Of a stretch of 64,000 nucleotides of DNA, positions 1 through 10,137 are shown piece by piece. Position 1 is the first letter of the stretch. The number at the start of each line of letters is the position of its first letter. Made by a program: the position numbers and the translations under genes. The DNA comes from Fistulifera solaris (Eukaryota; Bacillariophyta; Bacillariophyceae; Naviculales; Stauroneidaceae): positions 558,001 through 622,000 of the forward strand of contig AP026134.1 in the NCBI GenBank assembly GCA_030295235.1, written 5' to 3'. The notes under the pieces were generated by a model, which worked only from the letters and a program-made list of their open reading frames with translations, was not told where the DNA came from and made no database searches.

Positions 1-1
1 T

Positions 2-1316
2 GAAGAAGGACGGTGGCAGTGTCCGGTTTTGACCAAGCCGTTTGCGGATCATACTAAAATAATAGGAATATTACAACCAGGCGGAAAAGAAGCCAATGTT
101 ATATCGTATGAGGCCTATCACGAACTGAATATCAAAACCAAAAACTACGAAGACTTGATTAGTGGTGTCAAATTCGATAAGCACAAGGATGTGCTCGTAT
201 TGAATGATCCGGATGACGAAGAATTGAATCGACGTCGTGATATTAATCAATTTTATCACATTTTGCATTCAAGGGAATTGCAGACGGAGCAAAACGCGGA
301 GGGGAATGTTCGTCACAGTGTCACGGCCTCACGTGTCATGGAGAAGCTCAAACAACAACAAGCCAAAGAAGCAGTGAAAAGTGAATCCCCATCTAACGAA
401 TGTACGGCACACTCGATGCTTTACGTAGATATCGATGGAGAAAAGGTACCCATCATGGCTTCGGATGTGACCGGAGTGGAATTCACGACGGGCCGAGTTT
501 CCGTTTCCTTGACATCTTCCGCGTCGGCTATTGCCCATGATAATGTACAGAGAATCGCCACCGTCGAAGAAGTTCTTCAGTCACAATTTCAGACCATGCG
601 CAAATTGAAGAAAAAGGGATACGTGATTCTCGAAACCAACATGGGAAACATCACCCTAGAACTCCATTGCGACATGGCTCCTCGAACGTGTACTAATTTT
701 CTCGGTCTTTGTCATCAGCACAAATACGACGACACGACATGTCATCGACTGATCAAGTCTTTTATGGTGCAGTTGGGAAAAGCACCGAAGGGCGAAGAAG
801 AGGAGAGTCTTTGGGGTGAGGCCTTTCCCGATGAGTTCGATGAGCGGCTGTCGCACAACGAGGAAGGTGTTCTCAGTATGGCCAATGCGGGTCCGGGAAC
901 GAACCGACGTCAGTTTTTCATCACATTTCAAAGCTGTACACATCTCGATCGTAAGCATTCTGTATTTGGGAAAGTCATCAAAGGAATGGATGTAGTAAAG
1001 AATCTGGAAACAATACCGACGGACAAGAAAGAAAAGACCGATGGAGGAAATCAGAATACTAAAAACAGTTGTGAAAACGGATCCTGCCGAAGAAGCCAAA
1101 CAGTTAGATTTGGAACGAATCGAAAAGATTATTCGTGAACGACGAAAAGCTGGTTCGAGCGCCAAAAGTGTTAAAGAATCAAAATCAAGCGCACTCGATA
1201 ATGGGCCGGCCGTTGGGAAATACCTTACTCAGAAAACAGCAGGAAAGGCATCCTCGGACGAAGATCAGGGGGCTGGTGACACGTCAAGGTTGGCACCGCC
1301 TCCTAAGAAAAACTAA
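2..1316 (+). CDS. U-box/cyclophilin peptidyl-prolyl isomerase, PPIL2-like (5' partial)
   Basis: The frame is open from base 2, so the gene starts left of the window. The visible N-terminal part (CPVLTKPF, then YEAYHELNIKTKNYEDL) matches the end of the U-box region of PPIL2/Cyp60. From about base 620 a cyclophilin domain follows (GYVILETNMGNITLEL, FMVQLGK, FFITF, LDRKHSVFGKV). The C-terminal tail (MEEIRI, VGKYL) is also PPIL2-like. PPIL2 is a nuclear, spliceosome-associated protein combining a ubiquitin-ligase-type U-box with a prolyl-isomerase fold. The reading frame breaks at the A4 run at 1032-1035: removing one A gives an uninterrupted ERPMEEIRI junction that matches the family, so an assembly indel is the best explanation. 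Family certain; whether the isomerase is active is not assessed. Confidence 0.9.
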
Positions 1317-1378
1317 ATTTGGGAACTTTAGTGGATGGTAACCCTGAAGCGTGGCATCAAAGTTAGCAAATCTTTCTT

Positions 1379-2239
1379 TTAGCCTAATATGTTAAATCCG
1401 AATAATGTGCCATCAAATTGAGATAGATCGTCTATCACTTGATCCGCCTCCCGTACGAAAGATTCTTTTTCTTCTGTTGTGAATCGAGGATCCGGAATGG
1501 CAATGACTCTGCAGCCAGCCGCTTTGCCAGACTTCACTCCGGACAAGGCATCCTCAAAGACCAAACACTCTTTCGGATCCACGCCCATTTGTCGGGCCGC
1601 TTCCAAATAAATATCCGGAGCCGGTTTACCTTCTTTGACGAGAGGATGATCGCCTGGTACGATGACTTGAATTCTGTCAAACATGGGACCATGTCGTGTC
1701 CGTTTTTTCGCGACGGAAGCGGCTCGACTCGAAGTGGCAATGGCCATGGGTATCCCGGCCGCCGTGAACCGTTCCACGAGCTCGGAAGCACCTTTACATT
1801 TTCCCACTTCCTCACAATATTCGTCCAACTTTTCTTCCCATCCCTGCCATAACTCGGTTACCGTCGGTAGATTGTAATCGGCGATATTCCATACGTCTCG
1901 TGCATAAGATATGACAATGGGAGCCCATTCCGATCCTCGTAATCCAAGCAATTGTTTTTTGAGTTCCCAAGGCAATCGATATCCTTCTGAAGCGTACGAT
2001 TGCCATAAAGACTCGGGCAATTTATTTTGAAAGACGGCGAGTATCGCCTTGTCACTGAGTGCTTCAGTGTCGAGCAAAGTTCCATCGAGGTCGAAAAGAA
2101 CTGCCTTAATTGGCTTGTTAGTCGCGGTCATTGGTCTAATATGTCGTGCTGGACTTGCTTGTCGATCACTCTTTGCGAGGAGGCAATATCTCGGCCATGA
2201 CAGGGTTATTGCAAACAAGATGATGATGAACATGTGCAA
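1379..2239 (-). CDS. HAD-superfamily phosphatase, pseudouridine-5'-phosphatase/GPP-like
   Basis: 286 residues. The HAD nucleophile motif DLDGT lies at residues 50-54, the serine motif is ATSS, the lysine is in GKPAPD, and the acidic motif is VFEDALSGV. The cap region and C-terminus resemble human PUDP (HDHD1), with glycerol-phosphatases and beta-phosphoglucomutase as close relatives, so the substrate is a small phosphorylated metabolite I cannot specify. The first 36 residues are hydrophobic (MHMFIIILFAITL) and could be a signal or plastid leader; alternatively translation starts at Met37 (2131), which gives a typical cytosolic enzyme. The gene is convergent with the cyclophilin gene, with 62 bp between stop codons. 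Confidence 0.85.
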   Translation of the reverse strand: MHMFIIILFAITLSWPRYCLLAKSDRQASPARHIRPMTATNKPIKAVLFDLDGTLLDTEALSDKAILAVFQNKLPESLWQSYASEGYRLPWELKKQLLGLRGSEWAPIVISYARDVWNIADYNLPTVTELWQGWEEKLDEYCEEVGKCKGASELVERFTAAGIPMAIATSSRAASVAKKRTRHGPMFDRIQVIVPGDHPLVKEGKPAPDIYLEAARQMGVDPKECLVFEDALSGVKSGKAAGCRVIAIPDPRFTTEEKESFVREADQVIDDLSQFDGTLFGFNILG

Positions 2240-2601
2240 GAACGGTGTAATATTATGGGGAAAAAATGCAGCCTTGTCGTGATTCGTGACTGAATTCTAA
2301 TCGTTATTCCGTACGCACTACCGCACTACGCACGTGGTGAAGTCATGTCAATAAAAGGTTAGGGGTTAATGAGGATCCGTTTTGTCTGTCTTTTGTCCGT
2401 AATTTGCTCGTTCGTCGTACGTTGATTTTCGTGTAAAAAAGCACGTCAAAACGAAGCAACGATCGACCGCAGCGATTATTGTTGCGATGACTTATGTAAG
2501 GACAACAAACAAAACAAGAACAGACTCATTTAATTTACTAATTATCTCTTTCGTTACCCATTTGACTCAGTTACAGGTTTGTTAGAGCCTGTGCAAGAAT
2601 C
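2240..2601. other. Intergenic, divergent promoter region
   Basis: About 360 bp between the divergent HAD phosphatase and Scd6/LSM14 genes. No open frame or repeat stands out. It must carry both promoters. Confidence 0.6.
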
Positions 2602-3617
2602 ATGACAAATCCGTTGTTAGGTATGAATAATTATTCCATTTTGCTGCGATATACCTCCTTGCCCAAGAGTAATCCAGCTCGGCAATATTTGTATCGTCGC
2701 TGACACCCTTCTTCTTTGTAGGCAAGCGAATTTCTCTCGTTTCCAAGAAAAATATTCGTTACGAAGGCGTCTTGTACTCCATCAATGAACAAAATGCTAC
2801 GGTAGCGTTGCAAAACGTCAAAACCTTCGGGACGGAGGGTCGTGAATTGGCCGAAGAAGGATGCATTTTTGTACCGCCTGCCGATACGGTACATCCGTAT
2901 CTTCTCTTTCGTGGTCAAGATATCAAAGATTTGCATGTACATGAACAACCAGCCGAGGAGCAACCGACACATACGACGGAGACTGCCCCCGCATCGCCGG
3001 TCACCGAAGCACCCAAGCCCCCGGATGCAGCGGCAACGCAACCAAATAAACCTGCGAAAACACCGCAATCAACGCAGCCGGCACCGACTAAGACGGCCAG
3101 TGAGAATGCTGGAAGAGGAGGAGAAGGCCGAGGAAATAACATTAATCGCCGTGCACGAAACAGCAAGGCTGCTCCCGGGACGGGCGCGAGTTTACTAAAT
3201 CGCACCGCTCGTGGTGTCGTAGGAGACACTGCCACCCCGCAGGAAGATTTCGATTTTCAATCCAGCTTGGAGAAATTCAAAGAACAGAGTGACGATAACG
3301 ATGAACCATATGCGGAAACGGCTTACGAGAAGGACGACTTTTTCGACTCGATTTCGTGTGATGCTCTCGACAAGCAATCTGGAATGGACAATCGATTGAA
3401 AGGAGCGGAAGAGCGTCGTTTGAATACAGAGACCTTTGGTGCGGTGGCTTTAAATACGCAGAGCCGAAGACGAGGCGGTATGAATGGACGCGGAGGCCGA
3501 GGACGTGGTGGTGGACGTGAAGGTCGAGGCAGCAATACCGGAAGAGGTCGCGGAGGACGTGGAGGCCGCGCTGGTGGAAGAGGTCGTGGACGTGGACGCG
3601 CGGTAGCGTCGGAATAA
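2602..3617 (+). CDS. Scd6/LSM14 (RAP55) family mRNA-decapping and translation-repression factor
   Basis: Two exons, 2602-2620 and 2722-3617, separated by a 101-bp GT-AG intron; the splice gives MTNPLLGKRISLVSKKN and a 304-residue protein. The N-terminal LSm14 domain (IRYEGVLYSIN, VKTFGTEGR, LFRGQDIKDLHV) is followed by a Pro/Ala/Thr linker, an FDF box near residue 178 (EDFDFQ), an FFD box near 211 (KDDFFDSIS), a TFG box near 242 (TETFGAVAL) and a C-terminal RGG tract. This is the full diagnostic order of Scd6/LSM14/Trailer-hitch proteins. They bind the DDX6 helicase, eIF4E/eIF4G and decapping factors in P-bodies. The first exon is only 19 nt, so an annotation lacking it would lose the start of the LSm fold. 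Confidence 0.93.
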
Positions 3618-4253
3618 TAAGAGAGGCAATAATGCTGCAAGCAAGTGGGAGCGCCTCTTGTGTTGAGGAAAATCCTTACCACAATCGCACGTAACACTAA
3701 ATATCATCTTGCTATTCCTCTTTCATTACAGAGTAATTGGTTCCCTGTCTTGCACCGCTATCTTTGAGGCAGATAACAATGCGAGACGACGAAGAATATC
3801 GTAATTTATTCAAACCTTTTGGAGAGTGCTCCCTCTAGAGTATTAGAGTTCAGCGGCACTGTGTGTTTCGGTCATTTTTCCTTCATCACGAGGCGGTTTC
3901 ATGAATGGAAGATGACTTATCATTTATCATATATCATATTCTGGTGTTTTAGTACGATCATTAGAAAGTTTTTCTCGTTATGGAAGAGTAGCTGGTTGAA
4001 CTAAACGCCGACCTGGAAATTCAGTCCTGGCGAGATTCCGTGTACAGGTTGAACCTATAGTGGTCAATCATTCTGAAATAGTCTCATCCGATGGCAAGAT
4101 TTGTTCCTCGTATTTTTTTTATTGCGGCTGCAATTTTTGACATTAAAGTTTGCCGTAAAGATCAAAATATTCGTGCAAACAACACACATACGTCCCGACA
4201 ATGCCAGCGAGTAGGAGAACGAAGAGGCATTTTTATTCACTGCTTTAACCATC
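3618..4253. other. Intergenic
   Basis: About 635 bp between Scd6/LSM14 and the glycosylase fusion. Only short AT-rich open frames without family resemblance are present. I see no gene or clear repeat. Confidence 0.5.
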
Positions 4254-6083
4254 ATGATTTTTGGATTCTCACGCCATGTAGCGAGTTGGAGCCAGACGCT
4301 GACCAAGTCGAGCTTCACGCAATCCATGAGACTTTCGTTCGTTCAGCGGCGGACGTTGGCTTCGTACCGTAAAAGTCAAATATTTATGATGCCCGAGGGT
4401 CCAGAGGTCCGAACTCTTGTGGATCAGTTGCAAGGAGGTGTGGGGAAACGACTTGTTAACATACAGGTGCTGTCCGGTCGATATCGTCAAAATGGCCCGC
4501 CCGATGGGTTTGTGGAGTTTGCGTCTACTATTACGCGATACGTTCCGGGTGACGACGAAGTGGACAACGTGGATATCATTCAAGAATGGAACTGCAAAGG
4601 GAAGTTCATCTATATCGTGTTGGATGATGGAAAACAAGAGCATCAGGATCCAAATTTTCAAAGGACAATTTTTGTTACTTTGGGAATGACGGGAAAGTTT
4701 GTAGCAGAAAAAGTGCACCGACAGGATAGTAGATTCGCTCGATGGTCCATGGAGCTTCTTGATGTGAATACGATGAAAACTATTAAGATATTTTACCATG
4801 ATCAAAGAAACTTTGGTACACTGAAGTTTTGTTTGAAGCGTGCCGATCTGCAGGAGAAACTAGATTCGCTGGGACCCGACATTCTGGATAACTATATCAC
4901 TGACCAAATGTTTCTGGATATTGTGGCTGCGCAAAAGCAAGATCTTAACATTTGCAAGTTTCTTATGAACCAAACAAAGATTTCTGGTGTTGGAAACTAT
5001 ATCCTTGCTGAAGCGCTGTACCGAGCACGGATCGATCCTTTCGCGTCATTGCACGAAATCAACGAAAGCCAGCTAAAGAGTCTTTTCCGTGAAATTCGCA
5101 CCACGGCACTACAGTCGTATCAGGCAAACGGCTTGACCAGGCAAAATGGTGGGCAATACAATAACATGGACGGCGAAGCGGGCCGATTCAGCTTTGAACT
5201 ACAATGCTATGGCAAGGAAACATGTGCGAAAGGGAAGCCAGTACTCAGAGAAACCAATGGACCTCATGATCGAACTATCTGGTACACGGAAGATCAATTG
5301 TTTATGCCTCGAGATTTGAGAATGACAGAATCCGCTCAATCTTTCCAGCGGGATGATTCTTCATCCGAACAAATGGAAGAGACTGACTCGGTTGGTCTCT
5401 CCGATGGGCTGACTGAGCCCAGTTGGCGAAATGTCCTTGCGGAAACATTTGAAACCGAGTCGTTTAGGGCTTTGGAAGCATTTTTAGAAGACGAAAGGCG
5501 ACAGGGCGCTACTGTCTATCCGCCACCGCAAGACATTTTTTCAGCTCTGAACAGTTGCCCGTTTGATCAAGTCAAGGTGGTCATCGTGGGGCAGGATCCG
5601 TACCATGGTCCCGGGCAGGGAAACGGCATGGCGTTTTCGGTTCGATCCGGAATACAACCTCCTCCGTCTTTGCAAAACATATTTCGCGAGGCTATGTCAG
5701 ACGTCGGCATTGCACAGCCTCTTCATGGCAACCTGCAATGCTGGGCAAGGCAAGGTATTTTACTTTTGAATTCGGTTCTAACGGTACGTCAAGGCGAGGC
5801 AAATAGCCATGCTAATAAAGGCTGGGAAGAGTTTACCGATTTAATCATCCGACGACTCAATGATGACCGCGAGAATCTCGTCTTTCTTCTTTGGGGGCGT
5901 CCTGCTGCGACGAAAGCGAAATGCGTCGACGAAGGGCGCCATCATGTCATAAGAACCAGCCACCCTAGTCCTCTGGGTGCTACTAAAACCACTTCGCCGT
6001 TTTTATCGTCGAAGTGTTTCAGCAGATGCAACGAGTATCTGACTTCTGTCGGAAACGCTCCTATCGACTGGAGTGTTGTGTAA
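4254..6083 (+). CDS. Bifunctional DNA glycosylase: Nei/Fpg domain fused to family-1 uracil-DNA glycosylase
   Basis: One continuous 609-residue frame holds two base-excision-repair enzymes. Counting from the internal Met at 4389, the Nei/Fpg part starts MPEGPEVRT (catalytic Pro2 and Glu3). It has the hairpin lysine in GKF (about residue 72), an H2TH segment (ISGVGNYILAEALYRARIDP, near 200) and a zinc-less finger-like end (CYGKETC...DRTIWY) with the conserved Arg. A roughly 60-residue acidic linker leads to a complete UNG domain with GQDPYHG, LLLNSVLTV and HPSPLGA (usually HPSPLSA). The fusion would remove oxidised bases and uracil with one polypeptide. The upstream in-frame Met (4254) adds a Ser/Arg-rich, organelle-type leader, but Nei chemistry needs Pro at the N-terminus, so either 4389 is a start or the leader is cleaved exactly before Pro. 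Confidence 0.93.
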   Translation: MIFGFSRHVASWSQTLTKSSFTQSMRLSFVQRRTLASYRKSQIFMMPEGPEVRTLVDQLQGGVGKRLVNIQVLSGRYRQNGPPDGFVEFASTITRYVPGDDEVDNVDIIQEWNCKGKFIYIVLDDGKQEHQDPNFQRTIFVTLGMTGKFVAEKVHRQDSRFARWSMELLDVNTMKTIKIFYHDQRNFGTLKFCLKRADLQEKLDSLGPDILDNYITDQMFLDIVAAQKQDLNICKFLMNQTKISGVGNYILAEALYRARIDPFASLHEINESQLKSLFREIRTTALQSYQANGLTRQNGGQYNNMDGEAGRFSFELQCYGKETCAKGKPVLRETNGPHDRTIWYTEDQLFMPRDLRMTESAQSFQRDDSSSEQMEETDSVGLSDGLTEPSWRNVLAETFETESFRALEAFLEDERRQGATVYPPPQDIFSALNSCPFDQVKVVIVGQDPYHGPGQGNGMAFSVRSGIQPPPSLQNIFREAMSDVGIAQPLHGNLQCWARQGILLLNSVLTVRQGEANSHANKGWEEFTDLIIRRLNDDRENLVFLLWGRPAATKAKCVDEGRHHVIRTSHPSPLGATKTTSPFLSSKCFSRCNEYLTSVGNAPIDWSVV

Positions 6084-6262
6084 AAATACGGGAGCGGCTA
6101 GGGGACTCAAGACACTCAAGACGGGGGCTACTTAAACCACTTAGCCTTATCGTCGACGTTATTCAGCAGGTGCAACAAGTAGCTGACTTTTGACGGTAAC
6201 GCTCTTTTCGATTGGAGTATTGCAAGATGCTGGATGGATAGGGGACTAGGGACTAGGGACTC
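5975..6262 (+). repeat. Tandem partial duplication of the UNG 3' end (decayed second copy)
   Basis: Bases 5975-6115 (last part of the UNG coding sequence plus about 30 bp of 3' UTR) recur, diverged and frame-broken, at 6123-6262. Shared blocks include ctac-t/aaaaccactt, tatcgtcga, ttcagcag-tgcaac-agta-ctgacttt, and gactggagt versus gattggagt. The second copy has stops and no start, so it is a non-coding relic. It ends in a short tandem array of gactaggg. Confidence 0.85.
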
Positions 6263-6678
6263 AATATACACGAGACTCACCACGCGTCCTGTGATGATTG
6301 GTACCGGTACCAGTACCGTTACGATTTTTCTTGGTGGATGCAAGTTCTTGTATTCCGATGTCCGATGATGTAGTTTCACTTCAACAAACGAATGATGACG
6401 GCGCCCTCTCGACGAACTTCCAAACATCGTCATTCTCATTATCACTTCTTTCTTTCACAAAGAGAAAGATCACGTTAAATTTCAAGCAGTTGTTCTCGAA
6501 CGAAAACGAAAAATTCTGTTTTTCAGCGCGTCGACTCTTGACAGCCAATTGTGTTCGCAAAACTTGCAGAAATAAATCGAATAGAGATATCAGCCGAAAT
6601 GCGAATTGTTAATCGCATTTCATTTCATTGGACCGGATTATTGTTCTCAATATAATTTCGAAATTTCATACAACGACG
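6263..6678. other. Intergenic with GTACC-type palindromes
   Basis: Upstream region of the carotenoid dioxygenase gene. At 6298-6323 lies a run of overlapping GGTACC/GTACCGGTAC palindromes, a motif that recurs in many intergenic stretches of this window. No gene seen. Confidence 0.6.
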
Positions 6679-8406
6679 ATGAATCATTTGATCTGCTCCC
6701 TGCTTGCTTTTAGCTCGCTCCCTCATGGGCTATTTGGCTTTAACGTGAATACCCCTTCGATAAGAACGCCGTCGTCTCTTGAGTCGTCTGTTTCGGTTTC
6801 TTCAAATCAAGCAAAGGCCCAGCCAAACGAGGCGATGCCTTGGCCACTCAACGTTGAAAAATACGGCGAGTTCGATCAACACAATGATTGGGGTTTCGTG
6901 TATTCGTCTGTACCTCCGGAAGCTTCTTCGTCGTATGAAATTGACGATATTGAAGGTCAGATTCCAGCAGACTTGTCTGGAGCATACTACAAGGCAGGGC
7001 CTGGAAATTTCGAGCGAGAAGGACGCAGATACGCGCACGTTCTCGATGGCGACGGCTTTGTAGCGGCTTTTCACTTTGGAAATGGAAAGGCTAGATACAC
7101 TGGTCGCTTTGTGGAGACAGAGTATTTTGTCCGTGAGTCACTGGAAGACAAAATCAAGTATCGTAATGTATTTGGAACTCAACGCTCTGGAAGCATACTC
7201 AAGAATGCATTCGACTTGGTTCTAAAGAATGTCGCAAACACGAATGTGGTGAAATGGGGTGGAAGATTATTCGCGTTATGGGAAGCAGGTCGTCCCTATG
7301 AGCTAGACCCTGATACTCTGGAAACATTGAAGCAAGCAGATGATGGGCCCTATGAGGGACTTGGAACTGATGCTAGGATCAGAGGTATCACAGTTGATCA
7401 TGGCGGTCAAATTGATAAGCTGATGGGAGTAGGACGCGCATTTACAGCACATCCCCATATCCTCGATGATGACACGATGGTCGCATTCAAAGCAGCCACC
7501 AGCGTGACAGACAAGAAATCCTGCTTGGAGTTCTTGGAGTACAATAATAAGTGGGAGGTGAAAAAGGCAGTCGAATACTCGTTTGATGTTGGACCACCAC
7601 CACATGATTTCAGCATTTCAGAAAACTATTACTGCTTCTTCGAAAACCCTTTTGGTGCCATGGACAACGTCCCGTACTTGTTCGGCGTCAAAGCCCCAAC
7701 TCAAATAATGCAGCTTCTGCTCCGTCGGCCAGCTATTTTACACTTGGTACCGCGCCATTCATTTGCAAAAGCCATGACGGTGGAAGTCGCGCCCTACTTT
7801 AATATTCACAATGTTCCGGAAGCAATTGAAAGAAACGGGAAGCTTTACTTGTACTCTAATGGATGGGATTTGAATGATCGACGATTCTTCCCAGATTCAA
7901 AGGATTCTGTTCCTTTCCTCGGCTCGTGGGGTGGTCTCTACCCAGATTTCATAAATGGCGTCGTTCCTCCGAGTTTCCTTTATGAAACAGTGGTGGATTT
8001 GCAGTCCAAGACGACGGTTCGTCATAAAGAAGTTGCACCGGGAGTAGTCATGGAGTTCCCTGTTTCGGATCCAAACAACGCTGAAATTGTGTATTGTACA
8101 GTTGCCGCCACAGATTACACCTCTTTGCCTGGAACCGGATTATGTAAAATGAACGTAAAGACGTCGGAAGTGGAGTGCTGGTGGGCCGAAAACAAAATCT
8201 TCACACATGAGATCACTCCAGTATCAAAGCTGAATGGCGAGGCGGGTTCCTGGCTCCTTACCCTTTTCTACGATTCTGGTAAAAAACGAGCATCTTTAGC
8301 CATTTTTGACAGCGAGAAATTCCAGGAAGGTCCAGTCTGCCGAATGCATTTAAAGCATCATTTGAGTTATGGCCTTCACGGTTCCTTCTCGTCGTGCTTG
8401 AACTAA
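6679..8406 (+). CDS. Carotenoid cleavage dioxygenase (RPE65/CCD family), plastid-type leader
   Basis: 575 residues from the ATG at 6679; upstream in-frame codons are non-ATG. The four iron-binding histidines of the family are visible in TAHPHI (about residue 256), PPPHDF (308), FNIHNVP (375) and GLHGSF near the C-terminus, with family blocks such as YYKAGPGNFE and HVLDGDGFV. The enzyme oxidatively cleaves a carotenoid or apocarotenoid double bond; the precise substrate cannot be read from sequence. The N-terminus (MNHLICSLLAFSSLPHGLFGFNV) is a signal peptide with G-F at the predicted cleavage point, as expected for import into a complex plastid. Single exon, no frame defects. Confidence 0.92.
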   Translation: MNHLICSLLAFSSLPHGLFGFNVNTPSIRTPSSLESSVSVSSNQAKAQPNEAMPWPLNVEKYGEFDQHNDWGFVYSSVPPEASSSYEIDDIEGQIPADLSGAYYKAGPGNFEREGRRYAHVLDGDGFVAAFHFGNGKARYTGRFVETEYFVRESLEDKIKYRNVFGTQRSGSILKNAFDLVLKNVANTNVVKWGGRLFALWEAGRPYELDPDTLETLKQADDGPYEGLGTDARIRGITVDHGGQIDKLMGVGRAFTAHPHILDDDTMVAFKAATSVTDKKSCLEFLEYNNKWEVKKAVEYSFDVGPPPHDFSISENYYCFFENPFGAMDNVPYLFGVKAPTQIMQLLLRRPAILHLVPRHSFAKAMTVEVAPYFNIHNVPEAIERNGKLYLYSNGWDLNDRRFFPDSKDSVPFLGSWGGLYPDFINGVVPPSFLYETVVDLQSKTTVRHKEVAPGVVMEFPVSDPNNAEIVYCTVAATDYTSLPGTGLCKMNVKTSEVECWWAENKIFTHEITPVSKLNGEAGSWLLTLFYDSGKKRASLAIFDSEKFQEGPVCRMHLKHHLSYGLHGSFSSCLN

Positions 8407-8993
8407 GAGAATGTTAGGTGAAGGGATAATCCAATGTGAATTGTTGCGTAGTAGAAGAATGAGCCCCGTCTGATCCAGAATAGATTATTTAGAGAGTTAA
8501 TGTTAAATGACTACAAAATATTAGGTCTAGTGAAAGACTTTTTGAATTCAATCATTCTGTCTGCAAATGATTTCGTCGTTGATTTAGACCCATGATAATG
8601 ATTATCATCGATGACCTTAGTAGCAGGTTAAGCTTATTACCTGGTACTGGTACGGTACCAGGTATTGATTTGAACTATGGACAGTACTTGTACCGGTAGC
8701 TGTACGACAGACAAAGAAGAGGTTGACAAAGTGACTCAGTTTTTTTGCGTCAACAGTCAACTCTCACAAAACACGGAGTAAATGATCATGATGTCAAAAC
8801 ACACGCCAGAACAGATCAAAAAAACAAACGATTAAGTTCGTGTCATGGCCCATGTCAGCGCTAAACACTCAGCGAAAAGTCGGCCATACCTCTCCCTCGT
8901 CTTACATCTCATCGTACTTTGGATCTCCCAACGGGAGGCATAAGAGCTGCTCAATTTGAGAGGTCAATCCCGAACTGTCTATCGCGCATCAAC
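8407..8993. other. Intergenic with GTACC-rich palindromic repeats
   Basis: 587 bp. At about 8640-8706 there are two clusters of GGTAC/GTACC palindromes (ctggtactggtacggtacc and ttgtaccggtagctgtacg). No coding region recognised. Confidence 0.6.
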
Positions 8994-9591
8994 ATGAAAC
9001 CTTTTGTGGCTGTACTAATATGTCTTTTTTACCATTAGTGACGCTCTGGTCCCTAGCTTCCGAAGGAATATTGTCCGACATGAGACGCAGCTCGGTATGT
9101 TCAACTTCTTCGACTCGTTACGACGATACATTGATCCCTCCTGGGAAAACAATGAAGAGAAGGCAGACGAGAAGGATGACGAAGCCGCCGGTTCTCATCG
9201 CCTAGTTTCGATCCCTGTCCAATCCCTCAAACCAGGGGCGTTACGTCTGTTTCTTATGTTTTATCTCATGGGAATGCAAAACACTCCTGATCGTCAAACT
9301 TGGCGAGCCAATCAGCCGTCTTCGGACGAATACATCGTAGACTTTTACTATCACGATCAGTCAGGTATATTATCCATCAAACTCGGAGAAAATGAAGTGA
9401 CGATTGACCGCTTGGGGACAAATCCATCCAATGCTTATATCATGCAAGAATCGGTGATAATTGAAGGAGTGTTGAATGAACTGCATACGTGTGCGTTTGA
9501 TGAATCTGTTGCAAAGGAGGATCGTCTTTTACTTTTAAAAGAGCCTCATGATGCCATTGAAAAAGCACGGGATGCTCTGTCTTTTGGCTAA
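8994..9591 (+). CDS. Secreted/plastid protein of unknown family (paralogue A)
   Basis: About 198 residues once a T-run at 9025-9030 is shortened by one. This yields a clean leader, MKPFVAVLICLF-TISDALVPSF, joined to an open frame running to 9591. The body contains KPGALRLFLMFYLMGMQNTP, a repeated D/Y-rich beta-like stretch, YIMQESVIIEGVLNEL, and EP-DAIEKAR near the end. The same blocks occur in order in the gene at 11829-12404, so the two are paralogues. I do not recognise the family. The A-L cleavage site suggests secretion or plastid import. An alternative explanation of the frame change is an intron ending at the good acceptor ttttttaccattag, but I found no matching donor. Confidence 0.7.
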
Positions 9592-10137
9592 CAAATGCTG
9601 GGCACCTCGTCGACAATTTTAAAAAAACGATAGAAGGCTGGGGCCTTTATTTTTTTGCTCCGTGTACACAATTGGATTGATTATTGGTCGAACAATTCAA
9701 AGTATGCAGCTCCAATATTAAAAAAAGAACATAGTAATAGAGCTTTTCGAATCAAGTCATAGCTGTAATTTACATCAGAACAAGCAGCTATTGATTCATA
9801 ATATGGAGATGTTTTTGCGAAGTCTCCTAGTTCGCTTTTGCAACCTGAGCCATGACGCTGAAATAACCTAACCAATCTATAGTAGATCTTTTGGAATCAA
9901 CTGTCATTGTTGTGGTGTTATCGTAAAATCAAGTCATACTGGCGCGGATATGGGGCATTGACAGTTGACTATCGAGTCCCCATCAATACTTAGTTGTAAT
10001 GCAATCTTTCATTTCATCGTGACCTTGCTAAGGATAAATGAATGTAGGACTGAGTTTTCGTCAACGTTCTGAACTTGTGCCGTTCAGAAGCTCCAAAACT
10101 ACATTATTTGAGATACCCAAATAGTACAATCAATCCT
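9592..10137. other. Intergenic
   Basis: About 545 bp between convergent genes. AT-rich, with only short frames and no clear repeat. Confidence 0.5.

Noticed and set aside
9011-9038. Splice acceptor with TACTAAT-like branch site before paralogue A
   Set aside because: No donor in correct phase was found; shortening the T-run by one gives a complete signal peptide in one exon.
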